Assembly (NCBI GenBank): GCA_002345565.1
Contig: DDVS01000004.1
Span: 248,001 to 312,000, forward strand
Source: Flavobacteriales bacterium UBA2306
Lineage (GTDB): Bacteria; Bacteroidota; Bacteroidia; Flavobacteriales; Weeksellaceae
Length of the DNA stretch: 64,000 bases
Direction: 5' to 3'
The notes beneath the pieces are model-generated. The model made no database searches, was not told the DNA's origin, and saw only the letters and a program-made list of their open reading frames with translations. Shown here piece by piece: positions 8,621 through 17,658 of this stretch (positions are counted from its first letter, which is position 1; every line of letters starts with the position of its first letter). Made by a program: the position numbers and the translations under genes.

Positions 8621-9442
8621 ATGAAAATTAAAGACCATTTTCTTACACAAGAAGAATTTGAAATTGTAGAAACTGAAACAAAAGGTGTTTTCAAAACCTC
8701 TCCTATTCCATCTAATATTTCGAGATATTATGAAAGTGAAGATTATATTTCGCACCATCAGGATTCGGGAAGTTTAAAAGAAAAACTTTATAAATTTTCA
8801 CAGTCTTTTAATCTTCAATACAAGAAAAATATTCTCGTAGATAGAATTAAAAAAGATTCAAATGTTTTAGATTATGGTTGCGGTGCCGGAGAATTTGTTA
8901 AATATATTGAAAATGATTTTCATACTTTTGGATATGAACCAAATTCAAATGCTAGAAATGCATCCATAAATAAGACGTCAAAAGCTAAAATTATTGATGA
9001 CTTAAACTCAATTGAAAATCAAGGTTTAGATGCAATTACACTTTGGCACGTTTTCGAACACATCGAAAATCAGGAAGAAATGTTGGATATTTTTCATTCA
9101 AAATTAAAAGAAAAAGGATTGCTAATTATTGCTGTTCCTAATCCAACTTCGTACGATGCGAAACATTATAAAGAATTCTGGGCTGCTTATGATGTACCGA
9201 GACACATCTATCATTTTTCAAAAAACGGAATGGAAAATCTGATTTCGAAAAATCCTGATTGGAAATTAAGAAAAATCAAACCTCTCCTACTCGATTCATT
9301 TTATATCTCGATGTTGAGTGAAAAATATAAGAAATCACCTCTTTTTTGGCTAAAAGCTGTAGTTCACGGAACGATTTCTAACGTAAAAGCGCTTTTTTCG
9401 AACGAATTTTCAAGTTTGATATATATTATCGAAAAAAAATAG
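8621..9442 (+). CDS. Class I SAM-dependent methyltransferase
   Basis: A 273-residue protein with a Rossmann methyltransferase core. Motif I (LDYGCGAGEF) is near residues 84-93, an acidic post-motif (FGYEPN) follows, and LWHVFEHIEN near residue 145 matches the motif seen in UbiE/COQ5-like and Methyltransf_23 proteins. The N-terminal 40 residues (FKTSPIPSNISRYYESEDY) resemble flavobacterial methyltransferases of unknown substrate. There is no signal peptide; it is probably cytoplasmic. It is a single gene between the mnmG terminator and a bidirectional terminator shared with pgk. The substrate cannot be told from sequence. Confidence 0.88.
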   Translation: MKIKDHFLTQEEFEIVETETKGVFKTSPIPSNISRYYESEDYISHHQDSGSLKEKLYKFSQSFNLQYKKNILVDRIKKDSNVLDYGCGAGEFVKYIENDFHTFGYEPNSNARNASINKTSKAKIIDDLNSIENQGLDAITLWHVFEHIENQEEMLDIFHSKLKEKGLLIIAVPNPTSYDAKHYKEFWAAYDVPRHIYHFSKNGMENLISKNPDWKLRKIKPLLLDSFYISMLSEKYKKSPLFWLKAVVHGTISNVKALFSNEFSSLIYIIEKK

Positions 9443-9612
9443 AAAATCGATTTTTGACACAATTCTGAAAGCCAATTTTCAGACATTTTGTTCAAAAATT
9501 GTTAATAAATACAAAATCAAGAAAAATTTCAGTCATTTTTGATTTTCAATTTAAATCGCTGAGAATCGCTTAAAAAATTTTTACTTAAACTTATTTCAAG
9601 TATAAAGAAAAT

Positions 9613-9640
9613 AAAAACCGACAAAAATTTGTCGGTTTTT
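9613..9640. terminator. Bidirectional terminator between the methyltransferase gene and pgk
   Basis: A 13-bp perfect stem, AAAAACCGACAAA with TTTGTCGGTTTTT, symmetric enough to end transcription in both directions between convergent genes. Confidence 0.85.
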
Positions 9641-9664
9641 AAATTTATTTGAACAAGTAAATTT

Positions 9665-10855
9665 CTATTTGTTAATTGCAGCAACTCCTGGAAGTTCCAA
9701 TCCTTCCAAGCTTTCCAACATAGCCCCACCTCCTGTAGAAACATAACTCACTTTATCAGAATAACCAAATTGTTTTACGAAAGCAACACTGTCTCCTCCT
9801 CCAACTAATGAGAAAGCTCCCAATTTTGTAGCTTCAGCAATACTGTCACCTAAAGCTTTAGTTCCAGCAGCAAAATTTGACATTTCAAAAACTCCGATTG
9901 GACCATTCCAAAGAATAGTTTTAGAATTCATCAAGACATCATTGAAAATTTCTCTTGACCTCGGACCTGCATCTAGACCTTGCCAATCTTCCGGAATTTC
10001 TTTAATGTCAGCTACTTTTCTTTCTGCTTCGTTATTGAAATCATCAGCAATCACAACATCTGTCGGAAGATAAACGTTTACGTTATGTTCTTTTGCTTTG
10101 GCCAAAATTTCCAAAGCAAGATTCAATTTATCATCTTCAACAATAGATTTTCCTATTTTTCCACCAAGCGCTTTGATGAAAGTAAAAGACATTCCTCCAC
10201 CAACAATCAAATTATCAATTGCAGGAAGAATATTTTCTATAATTGTAATTTTTGTAGAAACTTTGGAACCTCCAAGTATCGCAGTTACAGGCTTTTCACC
10301 AGATTTTAGAACTTTATCAATGGCAACTAATTCTTTTTCCATTAGTAAACCGAAAAATTTAGTATAAGGAAAGAAATTGGCAATTACAGCTGTAGAAGCG
10401 TGTGCTCTGTGAGCAGTTCCAAAAGCATCATTCACGTAAGCATCACCTAATTTAGACAACTTTTCTGCAAAAGCTTCATCACCTTTTTCTTCTTCATTAT
10501 GAAAACGCAGATTTTCCAGTAATAAGATTTCTCCAGCCTGAAGTTCAGCAGCAGCTTGTTCAGCCTTCTCTCCTACCGATTCTTCAACAAACTTCACATC
10601 CTGACCAAGAACTTTAGAAACTTCGCTCAAAACGTGTTTAAGAGAATATTTGTCATTCACCTCTCCTTTTGGTCTTCCAAGGTGCGTCATTAATATAACA
10701 GAACCACCGTCAGCCAAGATTTTATCAACTGTAGGTTTTACAGCAACGATTCTTGTATTATCGGTCACATTAAGATTATCATCCTGAGGAACATTGAAAT
10801 CAACTCTTATTAAAGCTTTTTTGTTTTTAAAATCGAAATCTTTAATTGTTTTCAT
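9665..10855 (-). CDS. pgk: Phosphoglycerate kinase
   Basis: A 396-residue glycolytic enzyme that transfers phosphate between 1,3-bisphosphoglycerate and ADP. Visible family marks are RVDFNVPQ near residues 17-24, the substrate segment THLGRPKG, AILGGSKVSTK, and the C-terminal nucleotide-binding GGGDSVAFV. Length is normal. The gene reads away from the A+T-rich candidate replication origin and would be on the leading strand of the left replichore. It shares a terminator with the convergent methyltransferase gene. Confidence 0.98.
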   Translation of the reverse strand: MKTIKDFDFKNKKALIRVDFNVPQDDNLNVTDNTRIVAVKPTVDKILADGGSVILMTHLGRPKGEVNDKYSLKHVLSEVSKVLGQDVKFVEESVGEKAEQAAAELQAGEILLLENLRFHNEEEKGDEAFAEKLSKLGDAYVNDAFGTAHRAHASTAVIANFFPYTKFFGLLMEKELVAIDKVLKSGEKPVTAILGGSKVSTKITIIENILPAIDNLIVGGGMSFTFIKALGGKIGKSIVEDDKLNLALEILAKAKEHNVNVYLPTDVVIADDFNNEAERKVADIKEIPEDWQGLDAGPRSREIFNDVLMNSKTILWNGPIGVFEMSNFAAGTKALGDSIAEATKLGAFSLVGGGDSVAFVKQFGYSDKVSYVSTGGGAMLESLEGLELPGVAAINK

Positions 10856-11532
10856 TTAAAATATATTTAAGGTTTTTATTGAGATTTGAAATCACTCCTC
10901 CTCTCTTTGTTTCACAAATTTAAAACTTATTCCCTCCTTTCGGAAATTTTATTCTCAAAAAAATTCCACAAACTTTTCTTACAATCATAAACAACTTTCT
11001 TTTTCTTTTTTTAAAAAATAAGATTGTAGTATATTGTTGTAGGCAAGAGTATGGGGATAAATAAATCGGGAATATTTTATCACAAGAAATGTAGATTAAT
11101 TAAGACTTTTTTAACATAATTAAGATGTTACAAATCAATTAATTAATAATGTTATCAACAAATGTTTATAATTCTAAATTTTGTCCAATATTAAAAACAA
11201 ACTTGCGGATAAACCAACCGAATCTGAAAGAAAAGTTTTCTAAAAATTTTGTTAAAATATTTTGGGTAATTTCCATTACAAAATTTGTTCAACTTTTAAA
11301 AGAAATATTTCACAGAAGTTATCCACAGGTTTTCTAACAATTTCTAACAATCTATTATCTATTAATTAATAATATTAAAAATTGTTTGATTTTTATATAT
11401 TATAATATTAATTATGTTGATATATAATTACTTAATATAAAATATTATTACTAATTGTATTAAAATATTGTACCAACAATTACAAAATATGTAGTAATTT
11501 TATACTGAAATAAATGAATAACATAAAATCTA
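10856..11532. other. Candidate chromosomal replication origin (oriC) region
   Basis: A 677-bp gene-free stretch between divergent pgk and rpiB. It has four 9-mers matching TTATCCACA with at most one mismatch between 11052 and 11327, and then an almost pure A+T tract (about 11340-11520) that could serve as the unwinding element. Two perfect parS sites lie 2.5-4.5 kb to the left. Third-position bias in coding genes appears to reverse across the region (C over G in plus-strand mnmG, G over C in plus-strand rnr, by hand counts). No dnaA gene is in the window, but origins distant from dnaA are known. The one short open frame inside looks non-coding. Confidence 0.6.
11052..11327. promoter_or_regulatory. 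Cluster of DnaA-box-like 9-mers
   Basis: Four matches: TTATCCCCA (minus, 11052-11060), TTATCAACA (plus, 11152-11160), TTATCCGCA (minus, 11204-11212) and the exact consensus TTATCCACA (plus, 11319-11327). The three imperfect copies each differ at one base. The perfect box borders the extreme A+T tract, as at many bacterial origins. Confidence 0.6.
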
Positions 11533-11964
11533 ATGAAAAAGATAGCAATAGCCGCAGACCACGCCGGTTTTGAATACAAAGAATTAATAAAAAAATACCT
11601 CGAAGATAAGTATGAATTTCAGGATTTTGGAACCTATTCTACTGATTCTGTAGATTATCCGGATTTTGTACATCCAACAGCAAGTTCTGTGGAAAATGGA
11701 GAAAACGAATTAGGAATCTTGATTTGCGGAAGTGGAAATGGTGTTCAAATCACAGCAAACAAACATCAGAAAATAAGATGTGCATTGTGTTGGATGCCAG
11801 AAATTGCTTCTCTTGCAAGACAACACAACGATGCGAATATGATTTCGATTCCAGCGAGATTCATTTCAAAGGAATTGGCTTTTGAGATTGTAGATAAATT
11901 TCTGACAACAGATTTTGAAGGTGGAAGACATCAGAACCGAGTTGATAAAATCGCATTCTGCTAG
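11533..11964 (+). CDS. rpiB: Ribose-5-phosphate isomerase B
   Basis: A 143-residue RpiB/LacAB-family isomerase interconverting ribose-5-phosphate and ribulose-5-phosphate in the pentose phosphate pathway. The N-terminus MKKIAIAADHAGFEYK and the anion-binding loop ICGSGNGV with Cys65 (equivalent to the catalytic Cys of E. coli RpiB) are typical, as is the late NDANMISIPARF segment. It is the first gene right of the candidate origin and is followed by its own terminator, so it is probably monocistronic. Confidence 0.96.
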   Translation: MKKIAIAADHAGFEYKELIKKYLEDKYEFQDFGTYSTDSVDYPDFVHPTASSVENGENELGILICGSGNGVQITANKHQKIRCALCWMPEIASLARQHNDANMISIPARFISKELAFEIVDKFLTTDFEGGRHQNRVDKIAFC

Positions 11965-11970
11965 ATATAG

Positions 11971-11998
11971 AGACTTACAATTTTGTAAGTCTTTTTTA
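11971..11998 (+). terminator. Intrinsic terminator of rpiB
   Basis: Ten-bp stem AGACTTACAA/TTGTAAGTCT followed by a T run, 7 bp after the rpiB stop. Confidence 0.85.
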
Positions 11999-12037
11999 TT
12001 TGAATTGAATGAAAAAATCCAATTATTAATAAAGTTG

Positions 12038-12045
12038 TATCTTTG
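12038..12045 (+). promoter_or_regulatory. Predicted -7 box upstream of rnr
   Basis: TATCTTTG fits the Bacteroidota -7 consensus TAnnTTTG. It would give a leader of about 150 nt before rnr. No clear -33 TTG was found at the right spacing, so this is tentative. Confidence 0.45.
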
Positions 12046-12204
12046 CAAAGCATTTCACAGAGAAAGTTCTTTCTCACGAAACCATAAATTAATACAAAGG
12101 TTTCCCAAACTCCCCTATTTTATTTTATCTTTAATAAAAATTAAATCCTGTTTTAGGATTATTGTTGTTGGACATCAATGAAGATGAATTTTAAATTTTA
12201 AACA

Positions 12205-14355
12205 ATGAAAAACAAAAAACATACAAGTCATAAAAACGACCAAAAACTTCTGGATATCGGAAGGAAAATCATTCGTTTTATGAATCAGAAAACTTCCAAA
12301 ATCTACAATTACAAACAGATTGCGGAAGGTATAGATTACAAAAATCCTAGACAAAGAGAGCTGGTAATTCAAGCGCTTCACAGACTTTTGGCAACTCAGA
12401 AAATTAAAGAAACCGAAAAAGGTAAATATATTGTTAACCTCAATATAGAAGGAACTTTGACAGGTGTTATAGATTTTAATCAATCCGGAAATGCTTATGT
12501 AAAAGTTGAAGGAATCAATGACGATATCTTCGTCCATCAGAAAAATGTGAAAGATGCTTTGCAAGGCGACAAAGTCCTGATTGTAACTTACAATTTCAAA
12601 GGCAAAAAACTGGAAGGTTCTGTTGTGGAAGTTTTGGAAAGAGCAAAAGAAGTTTTTGTTGGAACTTTTCAGAAGATTTCGGACAAAGATTTCGGATTTG
12701 TTGTTTTGGATAAGAAAAAATTGAATACTGATATTTTCATTTCCAAAAACCATTTTAATGGCGCAGAAGATGGCGATAAAGTGATCGTAAAAATGCTGGA
12801 ATGGAAACCTGGAAGCAAGAATCCAGAAGGCGAAATCACAACTGTTCTTGGTGCTCCTGGCGACCACGAAACAGAGATTCATTCGATTTTGGCAGAATAT
12901 GGTTTACCGTACAATTTTCCACCAGAAGTAGAACACGATGCAGACCAAATCGATAGAAGTATCAATCCAGATGAAGTGGCGAAACGCTGGGATATGCGTG
13001 ATATTCTAACATTTACGATTGACCCGAAAGATGCTAAAGATTTTGATGATGCTTTGTCTATTAGAAAATTAGAAAATGGACTTTGGGAAATTGGCGTTCA
13101 CATTGCGGATGTTTCTCATTATGTGAAACCTGGGACGATTTTGGATGAAGAAGCTTATAACAGAGCAACTTCGGTTTATCTGGTTGATAGAGTAGTGCCG
13201 ATGCTTCCGGAAGTTTTGAGTAACGATGTTTGTTCTTTGCGACCAAATGAAGATAAATTCACTTTCTCAGCCGTTTTCGAACTGGATGAAGATGCGAAAA
13301 TCCATAAACAATGGTTTGGTAGAACAGTTATCCATTCGGACAGAAGATTTGCTTACGAAGAAGCTCAGGAAAGAATCGAAACTGGTGAAGGCGACTTGGT
13401 TGAGGAAATTCTTCAGTTGGATAAATTAGCCAAAATAATGAGAGCGGAACGTATCAGAAATGGCGCCATTACATTTGATAGGAGCGAGGTGAGATTCAAT
13501 CTGGATGAAAATAACAAACCGATTGGTGTTTATTTCAAAGTCAGTAAAGATTCTAACCATTTGATTGAAGAATTTATGCTTTTGGCTAATAAAAAAGTAT
13601 CCGAATTTATTTCATTAAATAAAAGAAATGAACCAACTGGAAACACTTTCATTTACAGGATTCACGATGACCCAGACCCAGCGAAATTAACCGCTTTGCG
13701 AGATTTCGTAGGAACTTTCGGTTACAAAATGGACTTGGCAAATACCCAAAAAGTCGCTGAATCTTTGAATAAATTATTGAGTGATGTCAAAGGCAAAGGC
13801 GAAGAAAATATGATTGAAACGCTGGCGATGAGAAGTATGAGCAAAGCCGTTTATTCCACAGACCCGATTGGACATTACGGACTTGGCTTCGAATATTATT
13901 CGCACTTTACATCGCCCATTCGTCGTTATCCGGATTTGATTGCACACAGATTGCTTCAACATTATCTTGACGGTGGAAAATCGCCAAATAAAGAGGAAGT
14001 GGAAGAGAAGGCAAAACATTGTTCAGCAATGGAAAGATTAGCTTCTGAAGCGGAAAGAGAAAGCATCAAATTTATGCAGGTCAAATTTATGGAAGACCAC
14101 GTTGGCGAGGTTTTCTCTGGCGTTATTTCCGGTGTTGCAGAGTATGGTTTCTGGGTAGAAATTCCGGAAAACGGGGCAGAAGGCATGATAAAACTCCGCG
14201 ATTTGGTGGACGATTCTTATTCTTTAGATGCAAAAAATTATGCGATTATTGGTTCCAGAACAGGCAATACTTATCAACTTGGAGACGAAGTAAAAATAAA
14301 GGTGGTGAAAGCTAATTTGATTGCAAAGCAGTTGGATTTTAAGATTGTTGATTGA
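12205..14355 (+). CDS. rnr: Ribonuclease R
   Basis: A 716-residue 3'-5' exoribonuclease of the RNB family that degrades structured RNA. In order: a basic N-terminal helical region (residues 1-70), two OB/cold-shock-like domains (about 75-230), the RNB catalytic domain with DPKDAKDFDDALS at 273-285 carrying the metal-binding Asp residues, and a C-terminal S1 domain (about 630-714, with GVISGVAEYGFWVE). Length is somewhat shorter than E. coli RNase R because the basic tail is missing. Third positions favour G over C in the part I counted, the opposite of mnmG. The protein begins MKNKKHTSHKN. Confidence 0.97.
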   Translation: MKNKKHTSHKNDQKLLDIGRKIIRFMNQKTSKIYNYKQIAEGIDYKNPRQRELVIQALHRLLATQKIKETEKGKYIVNLNIEGTLTGVIDFNQSGNAYVKVEGINDDIFVHQKNVKDALQGDKVLIVTYNFKGKKLEGSVVEVLERAKEVFVGTFQKISDKDFGFVVLDKKKLNTDIFISKNHFNGAEDGDKVIVKMLEWKPGSKNPEGEITTVLGAPGDHETEIHSILAEYGLPYNFPPEVEHDADQIDRSINPDEVAKRWDMRDILTFTIDPKDAKDFDDALSIRKLENGLWEIGVHIADVSHYVKPGTILDEEAYNRATSVYLVDRVVPMLPEVLSNDVCSLRPNEDKFTFSAVFELDEDAKIHKQWFGRTVIHSDRRFAYEEAQERIETGEGDLVEEILQLDKLAKIMRAERIRNGAITFDRSEVRFNLDENNKPIGVYFKVSKDSNHLIEEFMLLANKKVSEFISLNKRNEPTGNTFIYRIHDDPDPAKLTALRDFVGTFGYKMDLANTQKVAESLNKLLSDVKGKGEENMIETLAMRSMSKAVYSTDPIGHYGLGFEYYSHFTSPIRRYPDLIAHRLLQHYLDGGKSPNKEEVEEKAKHCSAMERLASEAERESIKFMQVKFMEDHVGEVFSGVISGVAEYGFWVEIPENGAEGMIKLRDLVDDSYSLDAKNYAIIGSRTGNTYQLGDEVKIKVVKANLIAKQLDFKIVD

Positions 14356-14380
14356 AACCACACATAAACACATAGGAATT

Positions 14381-14407
14381 AAAAGCTGAGATAGAAATCT
14401 CAGTTTT
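14381..14407 (+). terminator. Intrinsic terminator of rnr
   Basis: Stem CTGAGAT/ATCTCAG, extended by A/T pairs, with a TTTT run after it. Confidence 0.75.
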
Positions 14408-14426
14408 GACTTTTTATTTTAAAACA

Positions 14427-14900
14427 ATGACTCAACCCATAACTTTCTCTGCAAAAATCCAACAGCACCAAGACATTAACGCTGCTTTTATCAATTTTCC
14501 ATTTGATACAGTTGAACTATTTGGGAAGAAAGGACAAGTTAAAGTCAAAGTTTTTCTTGATGATAAAGTGGAATACAGAAGCAGTCTTGCCAATATGGGA
14601 GGCGGTTGTCATAGATTGGGATTGACTCAAGCCATCCGAAAAGAATTGGGAAAAACTTTTGGAGAAATTGTTGAAGTTAAACTTTTGGAAGACAAAGAAG
14701 AGCGTATCGTTATTGTTCCAGATGATGTTCAGGAATTATTTAATCAAAATGAAAAAGCCAAGGAATTCTACGATAAAATGTCTTATACGCATAAAAAAGA
14801 ATACATCCGATGGATAGAAGAAGCCAAAAAAGAGGAGACACGCGAACGCCGGAAAATCAAAATGATAGAAATGCTTCTGGAAGGTAAAAAAGGGATTTAA
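14427..14900 (+). CDS. YdeI/OmdA-family protein with DUF1905 domain
   Basis: A 157-residue protein beginning MTQPITFSAK at the ATG at 14427; an upstream in-frame TTG at 14406 lies in the terminator's T-rich tail and is rejected. Residues about 5-75 match the DUF1905 fold (FPFDTVELFGKKGQVKVKV), and the C-terminal part (FYDKMSYTHKKEYIRWIEEAKKEETRERR) is the bacteriocin-protection YdeI/OmpD-associated motif. The molecular function of the family is not settled. There is no signal peptide. It converges with a lipoprotein gene and shares a bidirectional terminator that begins inside its last codons. Confidence 0.88.
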   Translation: MTQPITFSAKIQQHQDINAAFINFPFDTVELFGKKGQVKVKVFLDDKVEYRSSLANMGGGCHRLGLTQAIRKELGKTFGEIVEVKLLEDKEERIVIVPDDVQELFNQNEKAKEFYDKMSYTHKKEYIRWIEEAKKEETRERRKIKMIEMLLEGKKGI

Positions 14901-14917
14901 TACGATTAAACCCCTTT
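14889..14917. terminator. Bidirectional terminator between convergent genes
   Basis: Thirteen-bp stem AAAGGGATTTAAT/ATTAAACCCCTTT with one mismatch and a 3-nt loop, overlapping the 3' end of the YdeI-like gene. Confidence 0.7.
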
Positions 14918-14922
14918 CTAAT

Positions 14923-15348
14923 TTATTTTACTTTTACAAGAGGAATCTCATTTTGATCTTGTTTAATAATCAATGAATCGCCTTTGGTTTCGGCAGAAAT
15001 CCCATTTCTTTCATAGAGTTCTCCTTTTGCAGTTTTGTTTTTGAAATCTAGCTGAAATTTATTATGATTGGCTTCAATCAAGATGGTTTTAGAATGGTTT
15101 TCTTGTGTAAAAGTTGCTTTGGCGCGACTGCCGTCTGTTGCTTTGTAGGGAAAAGAATAGGATTTTGATTGGCTCCCGTCAACATCTGTTTCTGCGGAAG
15201 TTGTTGTTGCGCTATCAATTTTTCCATTGTCATCTACCACTGTAGTTTCTGTGGAATAAGCTTCAGAACTCATTTTACTTTCATTTTTTTTACAAGAAAC
15301 CAATGTTAAAGAGGTTGCAAATCCTAAAATTAAGAAGGTTGTTTTCAT
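14923..15348 (-). CDS. Small lipoprotein of unknown function
   Basis: A 141-residue protein. I start it at the ATG at 15346-15348, where the signal MKTTFLILGFATSLTLVSC begins; an upstream in-frame Met would add 19 residues before a perfectly good lipoprotein signal. The lipobox LVSC places it in a membrane facing the periplasm. Residues 20-65 are rich in Ser, Thr, Asp and Glu and look disordered; the rest has alternating beta-strand character (TILIEANHNKFQLDF). I do not recognise the family. It stands between two terminators and is probably monocistronic. Confidence 0.8.
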   Translation of the reverse strand: MKTTFLILGFATSLTLVSCKKNESKMSSEAYSTETTVVDDNGKIDSATTTSAETDVDGSQSKSYSFPYKATDGSRAKATFTQENHSKTILIEANHNKFQLDFKNKTAKGELYERNGISAETKGDSLIIKQDQNEIPLVKVK

Positions 15349-15402
15349 TATGTTATAGATTTTGATTAATAAAATTTTTTCCATCAAAATGTTGTCCAAA
15401 GA

Positions 15403-15430
15403 CAAAAAATCCCGATACTAATTTCGGGAT
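15403..15430 (-). terminator. Terminator of the prolyl oligopeptidase gene
   Basis: Minus-strand hairpin ATCCCGA/ATCGGGAT followed by a T run (A4-A9 at 15404-15409 on the plus strand). A near twin ends glyS at 23773-23801. Confidence 0.85.
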
Positions 15431-15451
15431 ATTATCTTATGAATGATGAAT

Positions 15452-17572
15452 TTATTTTTTCAAGGATTTGATTCCCATTTCAAAAAGTGCAAAACTCAGC
15501 AAATCGGCATTTTCACCAATCACCTGTTCCGTAGAACGCCCTGCGCCGTGGCCAGCATTTTTCTCTATTCTTAGTAAAATCGGATTATTACAAGCTTGTT
15601 TTTCCTGTAACTCTGCGCCGAATTTGAAGGAATGCGCTGGAACAACTCTATCATCGTGATCACTTGTAATAATCATTGTAGATGGATAACAAGTTCCTGC
15701 TTTTACGTTGTGAACTGGCGAATAAGATTTCAGGTACTCGAACATTTCCTTGCTGTCTTCTGCAGTTCCATAATCGTAAGACCAACCTGCTCCCGCCGTG
15801 AATTTGTTATACCTCAACATATCCAAAACGCCAACTCCAGGGAAGGCTACTTTTGCCAAATCTGGTCTCATCGTCATTGTTGCACCAACCAAAAGACCTC
15901 CGTTGGAACGTCCGGAAAGCGCCATAAATTCTTTCGATGTGTAACCTTTCGACTGTAAGTATTCTCCAGCTGCGATAAAGTCATTAAACACATTCTTTTT
16001 TTGTTGCTTAGTTCCTGCATCGTGCCATTTTTTACCATATTCTCCACCACCACGGATATTAGGAACAGCATAGATACCACCATTTTCCATCCAGATAGCA
16101 TTCACCACAGAAAAACTTGGTTGAAGACTGATATTGAAACCTCCATAAGAATAAAGAATGGTTAGATTTTTCCCATCCAGCTTCGTTCCTTTTTTGTAAT
16201 TAATCATCATTGGAACTTTGATCCCGTCTTTTGACGTGTAGAAAACCTGTTCAGAAACATAATCATCCGGATTGAATTTCACATTTGGTTTTTGATAAAT
16301 TTCTGATTTTCCAGAAGCTACATTATATTTATAAATCGTACCCGGCGTGATATAATTGGTAAATGAATAATAGATGTCTTTATCTTCTTTTTTACCACCA
16401 AATCCGGAAACAGTTCCTTTTCCCGGCAAGGAGATTTCTCTGATTAATTTCCCTGTTTTATCGAATTGTTTTACCAAGCTGATTGCATCTTTCATGTACT
16501 TTCCGAAGAAAAAACCGCCAGCTTCAGAAATACTTAATACGTTTTCAGTTTCTGGGATGACATCTTTCCAATTTTCAGGACTTGGATTTTTGATACTCAC
16601 TTTTACCAATCTCATATTAGGCGCATCTTTGTCCGTGAAGATGAACAAGTCATCACCTTGCGTATCTACAATATCGGCATTGATGTCAAAGCCTTTGTTG
16701 ATCTGGATAAAATCGCCTCCGTTTTTCAAATCTTTGATGTATAATTCATTGCCGTTTGTGGCGATAGCGGCAGAAATAATCAAGAATCTTTGATCTTCCG
16801 AAACACCTGCAGAAAGATATCTTCTTGGTGTTTTTTCACCACCGAAAATCAATTGGTCTTCGGATTGTTTTGTGCCTAATTTGTGGAAATAAACTTTGTG
16901 TTTATCCGTCATTCCGGAAAGAACTGTTCCTTCTTTCGGTTTGTCGTAACTGGAATAATAGAAACCTTCATCTCCTTTCCAGGCAATGCCACTGAATTTC
17001 ACATCAATCAAAGTATCATCAATTTGCTTTTTCGTAATTGCATCTATGATGATAATCTTGTTCCAGTCGCTTCCACCTTCCGAAATCGAATAAGCGGCAA
17101 GATTTCCTTTTTTGTTGAATGACAAATTGGAAAGCGACGTGGTTCCTTTCTCAGAAAATGTATTAGGGTCAAGGAAAACCTCGATATTTTTAGTTTTAAG
17201 ACCTGTTCTGTAAATCACAGATTGTGCCTGCAAACCATTGTTTTTGGAATAATAAGTATAATCGCCTTCTTTGAACGGTGCAGAGATTTTTTCGTAGTTC
17301 CAGATATTTCTTAATTGATCTTTAATTGTCTCTCTGAAAGGAATTTTGGAAAGATAATTTTGGCTAAATTCTACTTGATCATCAACCCAAACTTGAGTAG
17401 CATCAACATCATTTTCTAAGTAACGATAAGGATCTGGAACTTTTTCACCAAAGTAAGTGTCTACTTGATCATCTTTTTCCGCTTCAGGATATTTAATTTT
17501 TGTCATAGATTGAGCTTGGGCACCAACATAAAAAACAACGGCAGCTGTTGCAAAGATTGATTTTACTTTCAT
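15452..17572 (-). CDS. Prolyl oligopeptidase family serine peptidase (S9A), secreted
   Basis: A 706-residue S9 peptidase that would cleave short peptides after proline outside the cytoplasm. I start it at 17572, giving the signal peptide MKVKSIFATAAVVFYVGAQAQ; the longer frame adds 16 residues with no support. An N-terminal beta-propeller (about 70-430) opens with the family sequence DPYRYLEND. The catalytic domain has the nucleophile in SGRSNGG near residue 555, the Asp in TSDHDDRVVP and the His in KNAGHGAG, so the triad is complete. In a hand-counted excerpt its sense strand has more C than G at third positions, as expected for a gene on the lagging strand of the right replichore. It follows the TPR-like gene but a terminator separates them. 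Confidence 0.94.
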   Translation of the reverse strand: MKVKSIFATAAVVFYVGAQAQSMTKIKYPEAEKDDQVDTYFGEKVPDPYRYLENDVDATQVWVDDQVEFSQNYLSKIPFRETIKDQLRNIWNYEKISAPFKEGDYTYYSKNNGLQAQSVIYRTGLKTKNIEVFLDPNTFSEKGTTSLSNLSFNKKGNLAAYSISEGGSDWNKIIIIDAITKKQIDDTLIDVKFSGIAWKGDEGFYYSSYDKPKEGTVLSGMTDKHKVYFHKLGTKQSEDQLIFGGEKTPRRYLSAGVSEDQRFLIISAAIATNGNELYIKDLKNGGDFIQINKGFDINADIVDTQGDDLFIFTDKDAPNMRLVKVSIKNPSPENWKDVIPETENVLSISEAGGFFFGKYMKDAISLVKQFDKTGKLIREISLPGKGTVSGFGGKKEDKDIYYSFTNYITPGTIYKYNVASGKSEIYQKPNVKFNPDDYVSEQVFYTSKDGIKVPMMINYKKGTKLDGKNLTILYSYGGFNISLQPSFSVVNAIWMENGGIYAVPNIRGGGEYGKKWHDAGTKQQKKNVFNDFIAAGEYLQSKGYTSKEFMALSGRSNGGLLVGATMTMRPDLAKVAFPGVGVLDMLRYNKFTAGAGWSYDYGTAEDSKEMFEYLKSYSPVHNVKAGTCYPSTMIITSDHDDRVVPAHSFKFGAELQEKQACNNPILLRIEKNAGHGAGRSTEQVIGENADLLSFALFEMGIKSLKK

Positions 17573-17602
17573 TTTTAATTTTTTGAATGTTTTCAAAATT
17601 AA

Positions 17603-17632
17603 TAAAAATTCCCTCGCCAAAGACGAAGGAAT
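17603..17632 (-). terminator. Terminator of the TPR-like secreted protein gene
   Basis: On the minus strand ATTCCTTCG pairs with CGAGGGAAT (one mismatch) and runs into TTTTTATT. Confidence 0.75.
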
Positions 17633-17658
17633 CTTATGAAATATGAATGTTTGCGCTT

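Noticed and set aside
11149..11337. A 62-codon open frame in the candidate origin region
   Set aside because: It overlaps the DnaA-box-like sites, has no recognisable domain, and lies in A+T-rich DNA where short frames are expected.
12175..12882. A 235-codon minus-strand frame opposite rnr
   Set aside because: It is the shadow of the well-supported RNase R coding sequence; its product is a hydrophobic, low-complexity chain with no family features.
14406..14426. TTG start for the YdeI-like protein
   Set aside because: It lies in the T-rich tail of the rnr terminator; the ATG at 14427 gives the family N-terminus.
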